64,000 bases of DNA from Candidatus Sulfopaludibacter sp. SbA3 (GCA_945890485.1 CAMDCN010000013.1:1-64000); one strand, 5' to 3'. Positions 1 to 7,157 are shown, counted from the stretch's first letter. Made by a program: numbers and translations. The notes: generated from the letters alone by a model not told the origin.

Positions 1-296
1 AAGCCGGTATCGTCGACAACCCAGGCGGAGATGGGAGCGCGGGAGGTCATCTGGGGCAGAACGTAATGGCGGACGGCTTGGAGGAGGAGTTGGTCATTCC
101 AGGGCGCTACGGCGACGACGTGGTGCAGGGATTGATGAGCGCGCCGGACGTTATTGGGGTCGAGACGGGCGGCCATGGGTTCCACGCTTTTGCGCTCTCC
201 GGGCAAGAGGAGGCCGAGGCAGTAGCTGGTTAAGGGCTGATGCCGGTCTCGGTGTCCTGCCGCTTGCGCCAGACCCTGAAGGTAGGCGGCAAGACG
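1..296 (-). mobile_element. IS701-type DDE transposase, partial (cut by window edge, 5' end degenerate)
   Basis: Translating the minus strand from 296 downwards gives an open frame with YCLGLLLPGERKSVEPMAAR, then a conserved H-Q-S-L-H-H stretch, and ends at the window edge in AWVVDDTGF. This is the N-terminal part of IS701-family transposases, and the D-D of VVDDTG contains the first catalytic Asp. No in-frame ATG, GTG or TTG precedes the conserved block, and a TAG stop lies at 299-297, so the 5' end appears frameshifted or deleted. The rest of the element lies outside the window. Family assignment is confident; whether the element is functional cannot be judged, but the missing start argues against it. 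Confidence 0.8.
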
Positions 297-420
297 CTAT
301 TCCCGTGGGCCTGGCGCGGGGGGAGGTTGCGGGGCCACCCGGAAAGTGTATCACATGTTATGACACAGTAGTATTAGGGTCTGACGCAAGAAGCAGGACA
401 CCGCGACCGGCACCATCCCC
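241..420. repeat. Imperfect inverted copies of a transposase segment (241-286 and 376-420)
   Basis: The plus strand at 376-420 repeats, with few mismatches, the complement of 241-286, which codes for the QGLAQAAGHRDRHQP part of the IS701-type transposase. On the plus strand the copy reads QGLTQEAGHRDRHHP and then runs to a stop. This looks like a relic of a second IS701-like copy in the opposite orientation, head to head with the first. The remaining bases to 506 hold no recognisable gene. Confidence 0.6.
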
Positions 421-506
421 CTGTGACGGCAAACAACCGGTAAGCAGACAGACGGGGTGCGCGCCATGAACTGATCCACTATTATAGAGGAAGTTCAGGA
501 TTTTCT

Positions 507-1223
507 ATGTCACTTCACCGCGCCGCGTTGTTGCTTGTCCTTGTCAATGTGAACCTCTTGATTGCTGAATCACGATTTAGTCGGCCCGTTGTTAAGCTGG
601 CGAATCCAAAGGCATACACGTATTTCAAGCTTGATGACAACCAGTTTCCGGTTGTTGAGAAAGGGCCGTGGGTCGTTACTTGCATTACCTACCGGGGGAC
701 AAAGCGCTACTACGTTGAAGTCGGCGTGGTCAACAAGGCTGAAATGCCGTTGGTACTGCATCGCCAATTCGTTCGGTTCGACAAACCTGGCTATACGGTC
801 TTTCTGGCTAACACAGTCGAGTCTGCCGCGGACGTTTGGGCCAGTGTGGCGGAACCATTTATTTCGACGCCTCCACCACCGCCGAGCCGCTCCACGACGA
901 CGTACTCGGGTACAGCCAATACACTCGGAAGTACTACGATCGTGAACGGGACCGCCACAACTACGGTTGACAACTCGGCAGCGGGCTGGCATCAGCTTGG
1001 CCAAGCTATCGCCGCCCGGTCGTACGCGAGCACCCAAAATCGCGAACAAGCTTTTGCAAAGTACCTTGTCGGCTTCGCGCACGAAAATCAAGACCTTACT
1101 ATCCAGCCCGGGAAGGCCGGAATGTTCATGTTCACCTTCGAGCAGATCAAGCCCAAAAAAGCTCCATTCGTGGTGTCGGTTGCTGTGGGTTCCGAAGTCT
1201 TTGAGTTTCAGTACAGGGAATAG
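507..1223 (+). CDS. Secreted protein of unknown function
   Basis: A 238-residue protein with a hydrophobic N-terminus (residues 5-20, ending around ESR) typical of a Sec signal peptide. The mature part starts with a beta-rich region, has a run of five prolines near residue 125 followed by a Ser/Thr-rich linker (about 128-155), and ends in a second beta-rich segment. The start is supported by AGGA seven bases before the ATG. I do not recognise a family. It lies between an IS fragment and the convergent TIR-like gene, in the accessory part of the window. An envelope or periplasmic location is inferred from the signal peptide only. Confidence 0.7.
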   Translation: MSLHRAALLLVLVNVNLLIAESRFSRPVVKLANPKAYTYFKLDDNQFPVVEKGPWVVTCITYRGTKRYYVEVGVVNKAEMPLVLHRQFVRFDKPGYTVFLANTVESAADVWASVAEPFISTPPPPPSRSTTTYSGTANTLGSTTIVNGTATTTVDNSAAGWHQLGQAIAARSYASTQNREQAFAKYLVGFAHENQDLTIQPGKAGMFMFTFEQIKPKKAPFVVSVAVGSEVFEFQYRE

Positions 1224-1307
1224 TGTGCATTTAGTAGGCGCTTCCTAACGGTTGTTTCGTTGAACTCTCAACCGCCCCTGAGTTTGTGCGCACGAAAACG
1301 ATGTTCT

Positions 1308-2195
1308 CTAAAACTGCTGCCAGTCTCTGATATTCAGTTCCAGCTTTTTGCAGATCGAGCCCGAATACAGCTCAACGAAGATCTTGCTTTGCATCGCAGT
1401 TGAATCGAAAAAGAGATGAGAGTCCATGAAATATTCGAAGCTTAGCGGTGCCTTCATAGCCTGTCCGGGATACAAACCTGCTGGTGCGAGCTTCTGGTCT
1501 GCCGCGAAACAGATGTGGGTGGGAGTACTGAGCCGAGTGTCTTCCGCTACCCAGGTGGTGCGTGAATTCAGAAACTCACGTGGAAAGTAAACATACATGA
1601 GGAAGTCGGTGATTCTCTGCTTCCCGACGTTCTTTACGTTCGCCGTTAGGAGATATGTATGCCGTCCCCCATCGTTTCTACTCATGCATTTATAGCTAAT
1701 CACCGGTTCAATGTCGTATTCATAGAATGGGTTGACGACGACCGAAGGCAACGTGAGTTTCAAGTGTTCCAGTACCTGTGAGTCCTCCACAAACTCCACG
1801 AGCGGGTTCATCAGCAGAACAGACCGGATGCCTTCTCTGCTGATGCCCGCCTGTTTATAAAAGAGCGTGGGAATCGTGCGCCCTAGAACATGACCCATAA
1901 AAGCTGTTATCGCGATTTCCTGTTCGATCCAGACCGACCCCCTCACAACCGTGCGTTTATCGGGTGTGCCGATGTCTCCGCGACGATGCATGACGCAGAT
2001 AAAACCAGCCGCATTAGATAGCGCTTTCAGGATGTTATTGCTCAGCCCTTCGACGGTTGACTGGTCCTCCGCGAAATATGCCGCCAGATCCGGTCGTAGT
2101 TCCCGGATAAGTGCGCATATTGCGTGTCCCAGGCGTTTCTCTGCTTCCGTGGATTGACCGCAGCTCACAAAGATAAGCGGCTTTTCTGATTGCAC
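1308..2195 (-). CDS. TIR-like domain protein with C-terminal beta-rich domain
   Basis: A 295-residue cytosolic protein with a GTG start and AGGGA upstream. Residues 6-150 look like a TIR-like alpha/beta fold: strand LIFVSCGQSTEAEKRLG (7-23), AYFAEDQSTVEGLSNNIL (39-56), FICVMHRRGD (65-74) and a helix RGSVWIEQEIAI (85-96). The S-x-W-x-x-x-E arrangement (Ser87, Trp89, Glu93) resembles the helix carrying the catalytic Glu in NAD-cleaving TIR domains. Residues 155-295 form a separate, probably beta-sandwich domain that could sense a ligand or partner. It is flanked by IS remnants and toxin-antitoxin-like genes, so an anti-phage effector role is plausible. NADase activity is inference; it could equally be a nucleotide-binding signalling protein. 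Confidence 0.65.
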   Translation of the reverse strand: MQSEKPLIFVSCGQSTEAEKRLGHAICALIRELRPDLAAYFAEDQSTVEGLSNNILKALSNAAGFICVMHRRGDIGTPDKRTVVRGSVWIEQEIAITAFMGHVLGRTIPTLFYKQAGISREGIRSVLLMNPLVEFVEDSQVLEHLKLTLPSVVVNPFYEYDIEPVISYKCMSRNDGGRHTYLLTANVKNVGKQRITDFLMYVYFPREFLNSRTTWVAEDTRLSTPTHICFAADQKLAPAGLYPGQAMKAPLSFEYFMDSHLFFDSTAMQSKIFVELYSGSICKKLELNIRDWQQF

Positions 2196-2223
2196 TTTTC
2201 AAGTCCCTACCTTTCCGTATTCT

Positions 2224-2522
2224 ACTATTCGTGCTGCCGTACTGCTTATCGTCGTGGGTCATGGTCTCGGCCGGGCCGCGCTTCAAAGGCAGGCCAGGCG
2301 GCGGTCCAGGGCCTGCACTTGGCTCTTTTCGTGAACGCGGAGCACGGTAGCGTGTTCCGGTGGGCTCGGGAAAAGCCCGGCTACGGCCTTGAGTTTCTCG
2401 GCGAACAAGGGAGCACTGGGGACCTTCAAGGACTCGGAGCGATGGCGCTTGAGTCCGATACGCATCAAACCGCTCCACCGGGGTAAGGAGCACGGCATAC
2501 AGAGAAGGTGAACTGGGTTCAT
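2224..2522 (-). pseudogene. IS630-family transposase remnant (frameshifted)
   Basis: Minus-strand frame 2522-2283 reads [19 protein letters not shown] followed by [12 protein letters not shown], the core of IS630 transposases. The match then continues in another frame at 2295-2224 as [20 protein letters not shown], matching the usual LPLKxGRxxTMTHDYKRHG. The first catalytic Asp of the usual VDEKSQ motif is His here, there is a frameshift between the halves, and both ends are missing. It is a dead fragment directly upstream of the TIR-like gene. Bases 2523-2715 hold nothing I can identify. Confidence 0.8.
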
Positions 2523-2715
2523 CTGGAAAGCCGGAGCCAGCGGGACAACGTCCCAACCTGTGGTGCTGATCCCTCCGTGAGTTGCACGACCTCGTCAGAA
2601 GCCAAGCCGCTTACCATCGTCTACATTCAGATAGTCATGGGAAGGCCGCGACGGCATTGCGGTGAGAACTTCAATTGCCCAGACCGCAAGGACTTTAGGA
2701 TCGGCTCGCGAACGC

Positions 2716-3408
2716 TCATAGAGTGCTCAGTTGATGCATTCGTTCCAGGACCAGAGTGATTCGTGCCTGACTCACCGCATCGGGCAGAAGGTAGCCAGAG
2801 ATCGCATCTGCAAATCGCGGATCCGCAGTAAGTCGACCGATGGCTTCCTGCAGGAACACGCTCAGCTCGGCCGACTCCCGCCGAATCTCCGCAACAATCG
2901 TGGGGCGGCCATCAAGGACAGTCACCACGTCCTCCAGATCCTTGCTGGCGAATAGGTCGCTCTCTCCGCGGCCCTGGAATGCTTCTAGTTTAGTCGCGAG
3001 GAAGTAAGGAGCGGTGATAACCCGAATATCCAGGTCCTCCGAAATTCGATGAACGGCGGCCGTTTCCATCGCAGCTCGGTACCACCGATTGGAAAATCCG
3101 AGAATATTCTCATCGAGCGGCATCACATCAAGGATTGCCAACCTTTGAACCCAACGGCAAACGGGTGCGCCTTCACTGGCATCTTCTGAGAATCCGACGC
3201 CCCGCAGTCGCTCGCCAAATGCGGCGTACTCGGCATAAGACTGAATTTCCGCAATTGCGTCTACGTCAATCGTGACACGGGGCTCACCCGCGGCAGGGTC
3301 AGTGAGCAGCAAGCCGGTCACTGCGCCGCCTACAAAAACGAGTTGGTCGAGCAAAGGACCCAGCAGTCTTGCTGTCTCGACGAGCGATTGACGGTTGCGA
3401 TCCTTCAC
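2716..3408 (-). CDS. Nucleotidyltransferase-fold protein, probable toxin of a two-gene module
   Basis: The 230-residue frame starts at a GTG that overlaps the stop of the preceding HTH gene (GTGA), so translation is probably coupled. The frame stays open further upstream, but that part lies inside the HTH gene. Motifs of the polymerase-beta-like nucleotidyltransferase fold are visible: LVFVGGAVTG (23-32, the G-G turn), TIDVDAI (47-53, the D-x-D metal pair) and LAILDVMPLD (90-99, likely third Asp). The C-terminal part has APYFLATKLEAFQGRG and ASKDLEDVVTVLDGR, seen in minimal nucleotidyltransferases near AbiEii. The HTH-then-nucleotidyltransferase order matches AbiE-like toxin-antitoxin systems. 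The family is fairly sure; the toxin role is inferred. Confidence 0.7.
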   Translation of the reverse strand: MKDRNRQSLVETARLLGPLLDQLVFVGGAVTGLLLTDPAAGEPRVTIDVDAIAEIQSYAEYAAFGERLRGVGFSEDASEGAPVCRWVQRLAILDVMPLDENILGFSNRWYRAAMETAAVHRISEDLDIRVITAPYFLATKLEAFQGRGESDLFASKDLEDVVTVLDGRPTIVAEIRRESAELSVFLQEAIGRLTADPRFADAISGYLLPDAVSQARITLVLERMHQLSTL

Positions 3409-3926
3409 GGGGTAGCCTGAAGGCGCTTGTTCAGTGCTTGTTCGGCCAGTTTTCGTTCGCGGGATCGGCCACCTCGCAAAGCATCCGTCAAGGCCAAGAG
3501 CTCGTAGAATCCGGCGTCTTTTGGCGCGGCAAGGGGGGCTGTCTTGTACAATGGAGCGAAGGCCCAGCCGCGTGCTGTGCCATCCCGACTCGGCCACACC
3601 GGAACGGGCTCAGCTCCCGGCGAGATCAGGTTCTGAAGCGGAGCCGCACCATACGAGGTGGGAACCCCACGCGTGAGTTCGCCACGCTCGGCCGGAAAAG
3701 CATACTGTATACCGTGCACAAGGAACTCTTCCACCGCCTTGAGATTCGGCCGGTTCATCAATTCTGGTCCATGGAGCAGGTGGCAAGCAGTCGCGCGTTT
3801 CACACAGGCGTGTACCTCGGAGGCACTCATTTGCAGTTCGCCGGCCAACTGGGCATACGGGGGGCGTCGTGGTCCAGCGGCCACCAACTTGAGCACGACG
3901 AACACGTCCTGAGGTTTCAGTACCAA
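3405..3926 (-). CDS. Winged-helix DNA-binding protein, probable antitoxin/repressor partner
   Basis: A 173-residue protein read from a TTG start preceded by AGGG. The N-terminus DVFVVLKLVAAG... followed by YAQLAGELQMSASEVHACVK (24-43) has the spacing of a winged helix-turn-helix. The C-terminal half has AERGELTRGVPTSYGAAPL, an APLYKTAP segment and a Lys/Arg-rich helical tail. It overlaps by four bases the downstream nucleotidyltransferase gene. A 26-bp palindrome 12 bases upstream of the start is the likely operator. This organisation is that of an autoregulated antitoxin, as in AbiEi/AbiEii pairs, although overall similarity to AbiEi cannot be measured here. Confidence 0.65.
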   Translation of the reverse strand: MVLKPQDVFVVLKLVAAGPRRPPYAQLAGELQMSASEVHACVKRATACHLLHGPELMNRPNLKAVEEFLVHGIQYAFPAERGELTRGVPTSYGAAPLQNLISPGAEPVPVWPSRDGTARGWAFAPLYKTAPLAAPKDAGFYELLALTDALRGGRSRERKLAEQALNKRLQATP

Positions 3927-3938
3927 ATCCCTATTCTA

Positions 3939-3964
3939 CATTCGCGATTCGCGAATAGCGAATG
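3939..3964. promoter_or_regulatory. 26-bp near-perfect palindrome, probable operator of the HTH/nucleotidyltransferase pair
   Basis: Each half begins CATTCGC, the centre is ATTCGCGAAT, and only one symmetric base pair breaks the dyad. It sits 12-13 bases upstream of the TTG start of the winged-helix gene, so it would overlap the promoter or leader. Binding by the winged-helix protein is inferred from position and symmetry. Confidence 0.6.
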
Positions 3965-4066
3965 CGAGAGAGCCGAGGACCAAAAACCTACTCATTCAGA
4001 CAGTGGTTCCATCGATACTACGGCAGGGAGTTCGCGACTCGCCTGCACCGTCGGCAGACATCGACA

Positions 4067-4294
4067 TTAGGCAAACGAGAGCCGGCCCTTCGCTTCAGGA
4101 ATCTCCCGGCCCAGTTCTCTGGCCGTGTCGATCCATTCACCAAGGATCGCTTCCACGTTAGCAAGGGCCTCCTGCCGGGTTGCGCCGTCGGCGGCACATC
4201 CCGGTAACTCCGGCACTTTCGCAATGAAGGCGTCGTCTTCCGGGCTCCAAGCGAGGACTACCGCGTAATGCATAGCGCCCATCCTTTCATTCAT
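4067..4294 (-). CDS. HicB-like antitoxin family protein, no HicA partner
   Basis: The 75-residue protein (start chosen at MNERMGAMHYAVVL; a start at the Met before HYAVVL is also possible) has the partial RNase-H-like HicB fold: HYAVVLAWSPEDDAFIAKVPELPGC, then DGATRQEALANVEAILGEWI. The conserved Y-x-x-x-x-x-W/E...VPELPGC pattern is typical. The family normally pairs with a HicA mRNA interferase, but neither side has a short frame with the HicA G-S-H motif. There is also no C-terminal DNA-binding extension. It is probably a solitary antitoxin or a general HicB-fold protein in the same island. Confidence 0.75.
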   Translation of the reverse strand: MNERMGAMHYAVVLAWSPEDDAFIAKVPELPGCAADGATRQEALANVEAILGEWIDTARELGREIPEAKGRLSFA

Positions 4295-4496
4295 CATTCC
4301 CATTGAACCAGAACATCGCGCACCTGATGGTGGCTTCGCCCTCGACAACAACGATCCCGTGGGCGCTCTGGGCGTTCGCGGTACCCTCCGGAGACATGGC
4401 CGGCAGAATGATTATCACGACAAGCTGAGGCGCTTCAATTTGAGAGAATCAAGTGGTGGGCGGGTTAAATTGCTTAAAGTTGCAGTAGGAGAGGCC

Positions 4497-4721
4497 ATGA
4501 AGAGGTCGCAGCACGTAGTGCCAACAATTAGCGGGGGATGGGCTGTGAGAAAAGCTGGTGCAGCGCGCGCTAGCAAACTTTTCGAAAATCAGCAGGAAGC
4601 GGTTACCTACGCCGAGCACTTGGCGGAACAAGCACGTAGCGCGATGTACATCCATCGCTCGGATGGCACCGTGCAAGGCCGTCGCGACTTTGGGGCTGGG
4701 CAGTTTTTATCGAAGGCGTAA
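4497..4721 (+). CDS. DUF2188 domain protein
   Basis: A 74-residue protein starting at the ATG after an AGGAG site about six bases upstream; the frame stays open further upstream but without a comparable start. It matches DUF2188: HVVPTISGGWAVRKAGAARA, F-x-x-x-Q-E-A-V-x-x-A near the middle and IHRSDGTVQGRRDFG near the C-terminus. The biochemical function of this family is unknown. The following bases carry, in the same frame after the stop, a decayed TIR-like reading frame, so the two may once have formed a pair. Confidence 0.8.
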   Translation: MKRSQHVVPTISGGWAVRKAGAARASKLFENQQEAVTYAEHLAEQARSAMYIHRSDGTVQGRRDFGAGQFLSKA

Positions 4722-4916
4722 AGCCGGGCAGGATTTCATAACAACGTATTCGTCAACTGTCGCTTTGATGACGAATATCGGCCTCTACTCTTTACCATCA
4801 GCGACCTTGGCGTTGAACCGCGAATCGCGCCGGAAGAACTCGATTCGGGTACCCCTCGAATGGAAAGGATCATCGGATCGATTCGCTCCTCCCGATACGA
4901 TAGCGGCGAATGGTAG
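4722..4916 (+). pseudogene. Relic of a second TIR-like/nucleotide-binding family gene (FVNCPFD type)
   Basis: Directly after the DUF2188 stop and in the same frame, the plus strand codes for HNNVFVNCRFDDEYRPLLFT, continuing ISDLGVEPRIAPEELDSG and then MERIIGSIRSSRYDSGEW before a stop. This matches the first third of a bacterial family whose members start xxVFVNCPFDDEY and reach a DSG-x-x-R-I-x-K-I...SRYGIHDLSR block. Here no start codon is present, a few residues seem deleted after EYRPLL, and the frame ends exactly where IHDLSR is expected. It is a truncated, non-functional remnant. Recognition of the family is from memory of its motifs. Confidence 0.6.
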
Positions 4917-4939
4917 CCGAATTCACTGAGGTCGTTCTC

Positions 4940-5020
4940 TTAAGGCCTCCGTCCGAGTTCTTGTTCGACCGTCTGGTCGGGAGGCAACTCCTCCCGGCCG
5001 TATTCGAGCCACACCTCGAG
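4940..5020 (-). repeat. Decayed second copy of the UPF0175 antitoxin tail
   Basis: Just downstream of the PIN gene the minus strand reads VWLEYGREELPPDQTVEQELG and ends at a stop at 4942-4940. The functional antitoxin upstream ends VWLEYGEEDMARDRAVHHKLG, and the DNA is visibly similar over the same stretch. There is no start codon in this frame. It is best read as the 3' end of a duplicated antitoxin gene left after decay. Confidence 0.55.
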
Positions 5021-5049
5021 AACCGCCAGCCATGTTGCCTTTTCGTTGG

Positions 5050-5535
5050 CTATCCGTCGCCGTGCTTCGCCAGCAAGCCGCTAAGCAACTCAGGTCGAGC
5101 CCGAAAGTTTGTCGTGCGCAATTTGTCGATAGCGCCGGACATCGCAACGTAACCCAATGCCGCCGCCCGGTCGAGGACACCAAGTGTTCCCGTCACGGCA
5201 AACCCAAGCTCTTCCCTGGCGAATCGCACGGCGTCGCGGTCGTCCATCAAAATCAGGTCTGCGCCCCGGTAGCTGGCAAGTCGGATCGTGGCTAGCTCGC
5301 CTGGGTCCAACTCATTCGACGGAAGCACCAAGGCAGGCTCGTCAGCCACTACGTGCAACCACGGCGGGCAATCGTCCATCCAGTCCTTCACCATCGACGG
5401 CGTACGCGAATGGCGCAACTCGTCGAACACGATTGACGGAATGAGTATATTGCCGTAAAGCAGCGGTAGAAGCCTCGCTTCACCAATCAGGATCAGATAG
5501 CGAAGCGGGGAACTGTCCGCACAGACCAGAGGCAA
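5050..5535 (-). CDS. PIN-domain protein, probable toxin (VapC-like RNase)
   Basis: The 161-residue frame is taken from the TTG at 5535, two bases after the stop of the UPF0175 antitoxin gene; the frame is open further upstream only inside that gene. PIN acidic residues are visible: VCADSSPL (Asp near residue 7), IVFDELRH (Glu), PGELATIRLA (Glu) and LILMDDRDAVRFA (Asp pair). The family are metal-dependent RNases that act on tRNA or other RNAs when the antitoxin is lost. Gene order antitoxin-toxin and the tight junction fit a type II module. The exact start is uncertain because no ATG is available. Confidence 0.8.
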   Translation of the reverse strand: MPLVCADSSPLRYLILIGEARLLPLLYGNILIPSIVFDELRHSRTPSMVKDWMDDCPPWLHVVADEPALVLPSNELDPGELATIRLASYRGADLILMDDRDAVRFAREELGFAVTGTLGVLDRAAALGYVAMSGAIDKLRTTNFRARPELLSGLLAKHGDG

Positions 5536-5537
5536 TT

Positions 5538-5804
5538 TCAGATCCCGAGTTTGTGGTGAACCGCCCGGTCGCGAGCCATATCCTCTTCCCCGTACTCGAG
5601 CCAAACCTGGTTGTCCTTCAAGAAACCATCGAGTTCGTACTTCGTCTCAAACCCCAGGAGCCGTCGAAGCTGGCTCGTCGAAAGTTTGTTCTCCCGGTAA
5701 GCTTCGATCGCTAACTTCTCGAACAGAGTCCGCGACAGATCGCCTCCCGGCCCGCAGAGTGCCGACGTTAGTTCTTCGGGTAGGTCCAGGACTACTTGCG
5801 CCAT
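5538..5804 (-). CDS. UPF0175 family antitoxin
   Basis: An 88-residue protein with the UPF0175 layout: a beta strand MAQVVLDLPEELTSAL, a helix FEKLAIEAYRENKLSTSQLRRLLGFETKYELDGFL (a ribbon/helix DNA-binding-like region around residues 29-62) and the tail VWLEYGEEDMARDRAV. Members of this family neutralise adjacent PIN toxins and probably bind the promoter. The gene is directly followed, with a two-base gap, by the PIN gene. The ATG is preceded by TAAGG. Confidence 0.85.
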   Translation of the reverse strand: MAQVVLDLPEELTSALCGPGGDLSRTLFEKLAIEAYRENKLSTSQLRRLLGFETKYELDGFLKDNQVWLEYGEEDMARDRAVHHKLGI

Positions 5805-6163
5805 GCCTTAAGCATAGCGAACGCCTGGGAACATTGGCTTCTCTCTCCATCGGTGCCCCCATTTCCACCCAATTCTTGGCTCTCGCGCTTCTATCTCCAG
5901 GACAAGTTGTTTGTGTTCAGCTACTTACCTGTCTCATTTCCCAAAGTGAGTCACTGCCCGGCGGGCGTTCACGACCCATCCGAATATTTTTAAGTCCCTA
6001 TCCCTACAACAGCTTGCAGCCAATCCGGCCCACCCCACCGATCCGTTTTCGCCTTCCCGTCTGCTACGTTCAAATCAAAGTGAGTTTGGCGCTCTTCCGA
6101 ACGCCCCGTCTTCCCGGCGGGGCGTTCGACATTTTACGCCCTCATTTTGCCAAGGAAATCGCC
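5805..6163. other. Intergenic stretch with a 10-bp inverted repeat
   Basis: No gene is recognisable in these 359 bases. A perfect inverted repeat, GAACGCCCCG at 6099-6108 and its complement at 6118-6127 with a nine-base loop, lies 36 bases before the start of the first terminase-cassette gene. It lacks a clear T-tract, so it may be a hairpin in the leader or an operator rather than a terminator. Confidence 0.6.
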
Positions 6164-7009
6164 ATGCCCAACCAACTGACCCCCGAAGAGAAAAAGGCCA
6201 AGCGCGCCGCGACCAATCGCGCCAACGCTCAGAAAAGCACCGGCCCGCGCACCCCCGAAGGCAAAGCCCGCGCCCGGCACAACTCCATCAAACACGGCCG
6301 CCGCGCCCAACTCACCGACTACTCCGGAGCCGTCAATACCGTTCTCCTCCCCGGCGAACCCATGGCCGAATACGTCCGCTCCGTCGAAGCCCTCGCCGCC
6401 AAACTCGCCCCGCGCGACGAAGTCGAACTCGAACTCGTCCATCGCCTCGCCGCCGGCCAATGGGAGATCCGCCGCCTCCGTTGCATCCGCCTCGTCCTGC
6501 TCGAAGATCAGTTCCAAACCATCGAACACAAGATGAAGCACTGCGCCATCCCCGAATGCGGCGGCGCGCTCTATCTTGCCCGCGCCTATCAGAACTGCAC
6601 GGTCCCCGGCGGAGGACTCGCCATGCTGCGTCTCGATATGGCCGCCGCCGAACGAACCATTGCCGCGGCCTATCGCGAACTCCGTCAGCTCAGAATTCTC
6701 GATCCCATCGCCGGGCCGCCGATGCTGTTCGATCCCGAAGTCAGCGTGCCCCAAAAGGTCTACACGACGGCCCCGCAACCGCAGCCGGAACCGGACGAGA
6801 TTCCGCCCGCAACGAACCCACAAGATGTTGAAAAAACAGGAGTAGACCCCATCGAAACCCCGCAAAAACACGACGAACGAAGCCACCCGAAGCCGCTCGT
6901 CGCCAGTGCCGGATTCGGCTTCGCCATCGCCGCTCCCAATCGCCGGCCACCGCTAATTGCCGAACCCGAAGTCGCACCGAAAACACGAACCGCCGGCGGC
7001 AGCGCGTAG
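6164..7009 (+). CDS. Terminase-associated protein with RANAQKSTGPRTPEGKA N-terminus
   Basis: A 281-residue protein starting at the ATG after AAGGA. Its N-terminus carries RANAQKSTGPRTPEGKA and then HNSIKHG, a motif common in Acidobacteria and Planctomycetes proteins of unknown function that sit beside terminase-like genes. A helical middle (residues 60-180) contains two Cys (KHCAIPECGG) and is followed by a Pro/Glu-rich tail. In position it could be a small-terminase or DNA-binding partner of the next gene, but no small-terminase signature is visible. C-ending codons dominate, like the downstream gene and unlike the island genes to the left. Confidence 0.65.
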   Translation: MPNQLTPEEKKAKRAATNRANAQKSTGPRTPEGKARARHNSIKHGRRAQLTDYSGAVNTVLLPGEPMAEYVRSVEALAAKLAPRDEVELELVHRLAAGQWEIRRLRCIRLVLLEDQFQTIEHKMKHCAIPECGGALYLARAYQNCTVPGGGLAMLRLDMAAAERTIAAAYRELRQLRILDPIAGPPMLFDPEVSVPQKVYTTAPQPQPEPDEIPPATNPQDVEKTGVDPIETPQKHDERSHPKPLVASAGFGFAIAAPNRRPPLIAEPEVAPKTRTAGGSA

Positions 7010-7112
7010 CCGCCATACGGAAGTCCGCGGGTCGCATGTTACTGAGAACAAAGCAGACCGGCGCGGCGAACCCCGCCCAAGCACGACGAACGAAGCCAAC
7101 CGAAGCCACTCG
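6869..7112 (+). repeat. Direct repeat of 31 bp (6869-6899 and 7082-7112)
   Basis: The 3' part of the terminase-associated gene and the spacer before the terminase gene share a 31-bp direct repeat starting CACGACGAACGAAGCCA, with two mismatches. The copies are 213 bases apart, a multiple of three, so the second keeps the reading phase of the first. It probably arose by local duplication of the gene's 3' end. Confidence 0.75.
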
Positions 7113-7157
7113 CCGGGCCGAACCGCAACCCCAACCACAAACCGCTGGAGCAACCGC

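Noticed and set aside
4295-4496. HicA partner for the HicB-like gene
   Set aside because: No short frame with the HicA core (G-S-H) is seen on either strand between 3927 and 4496.
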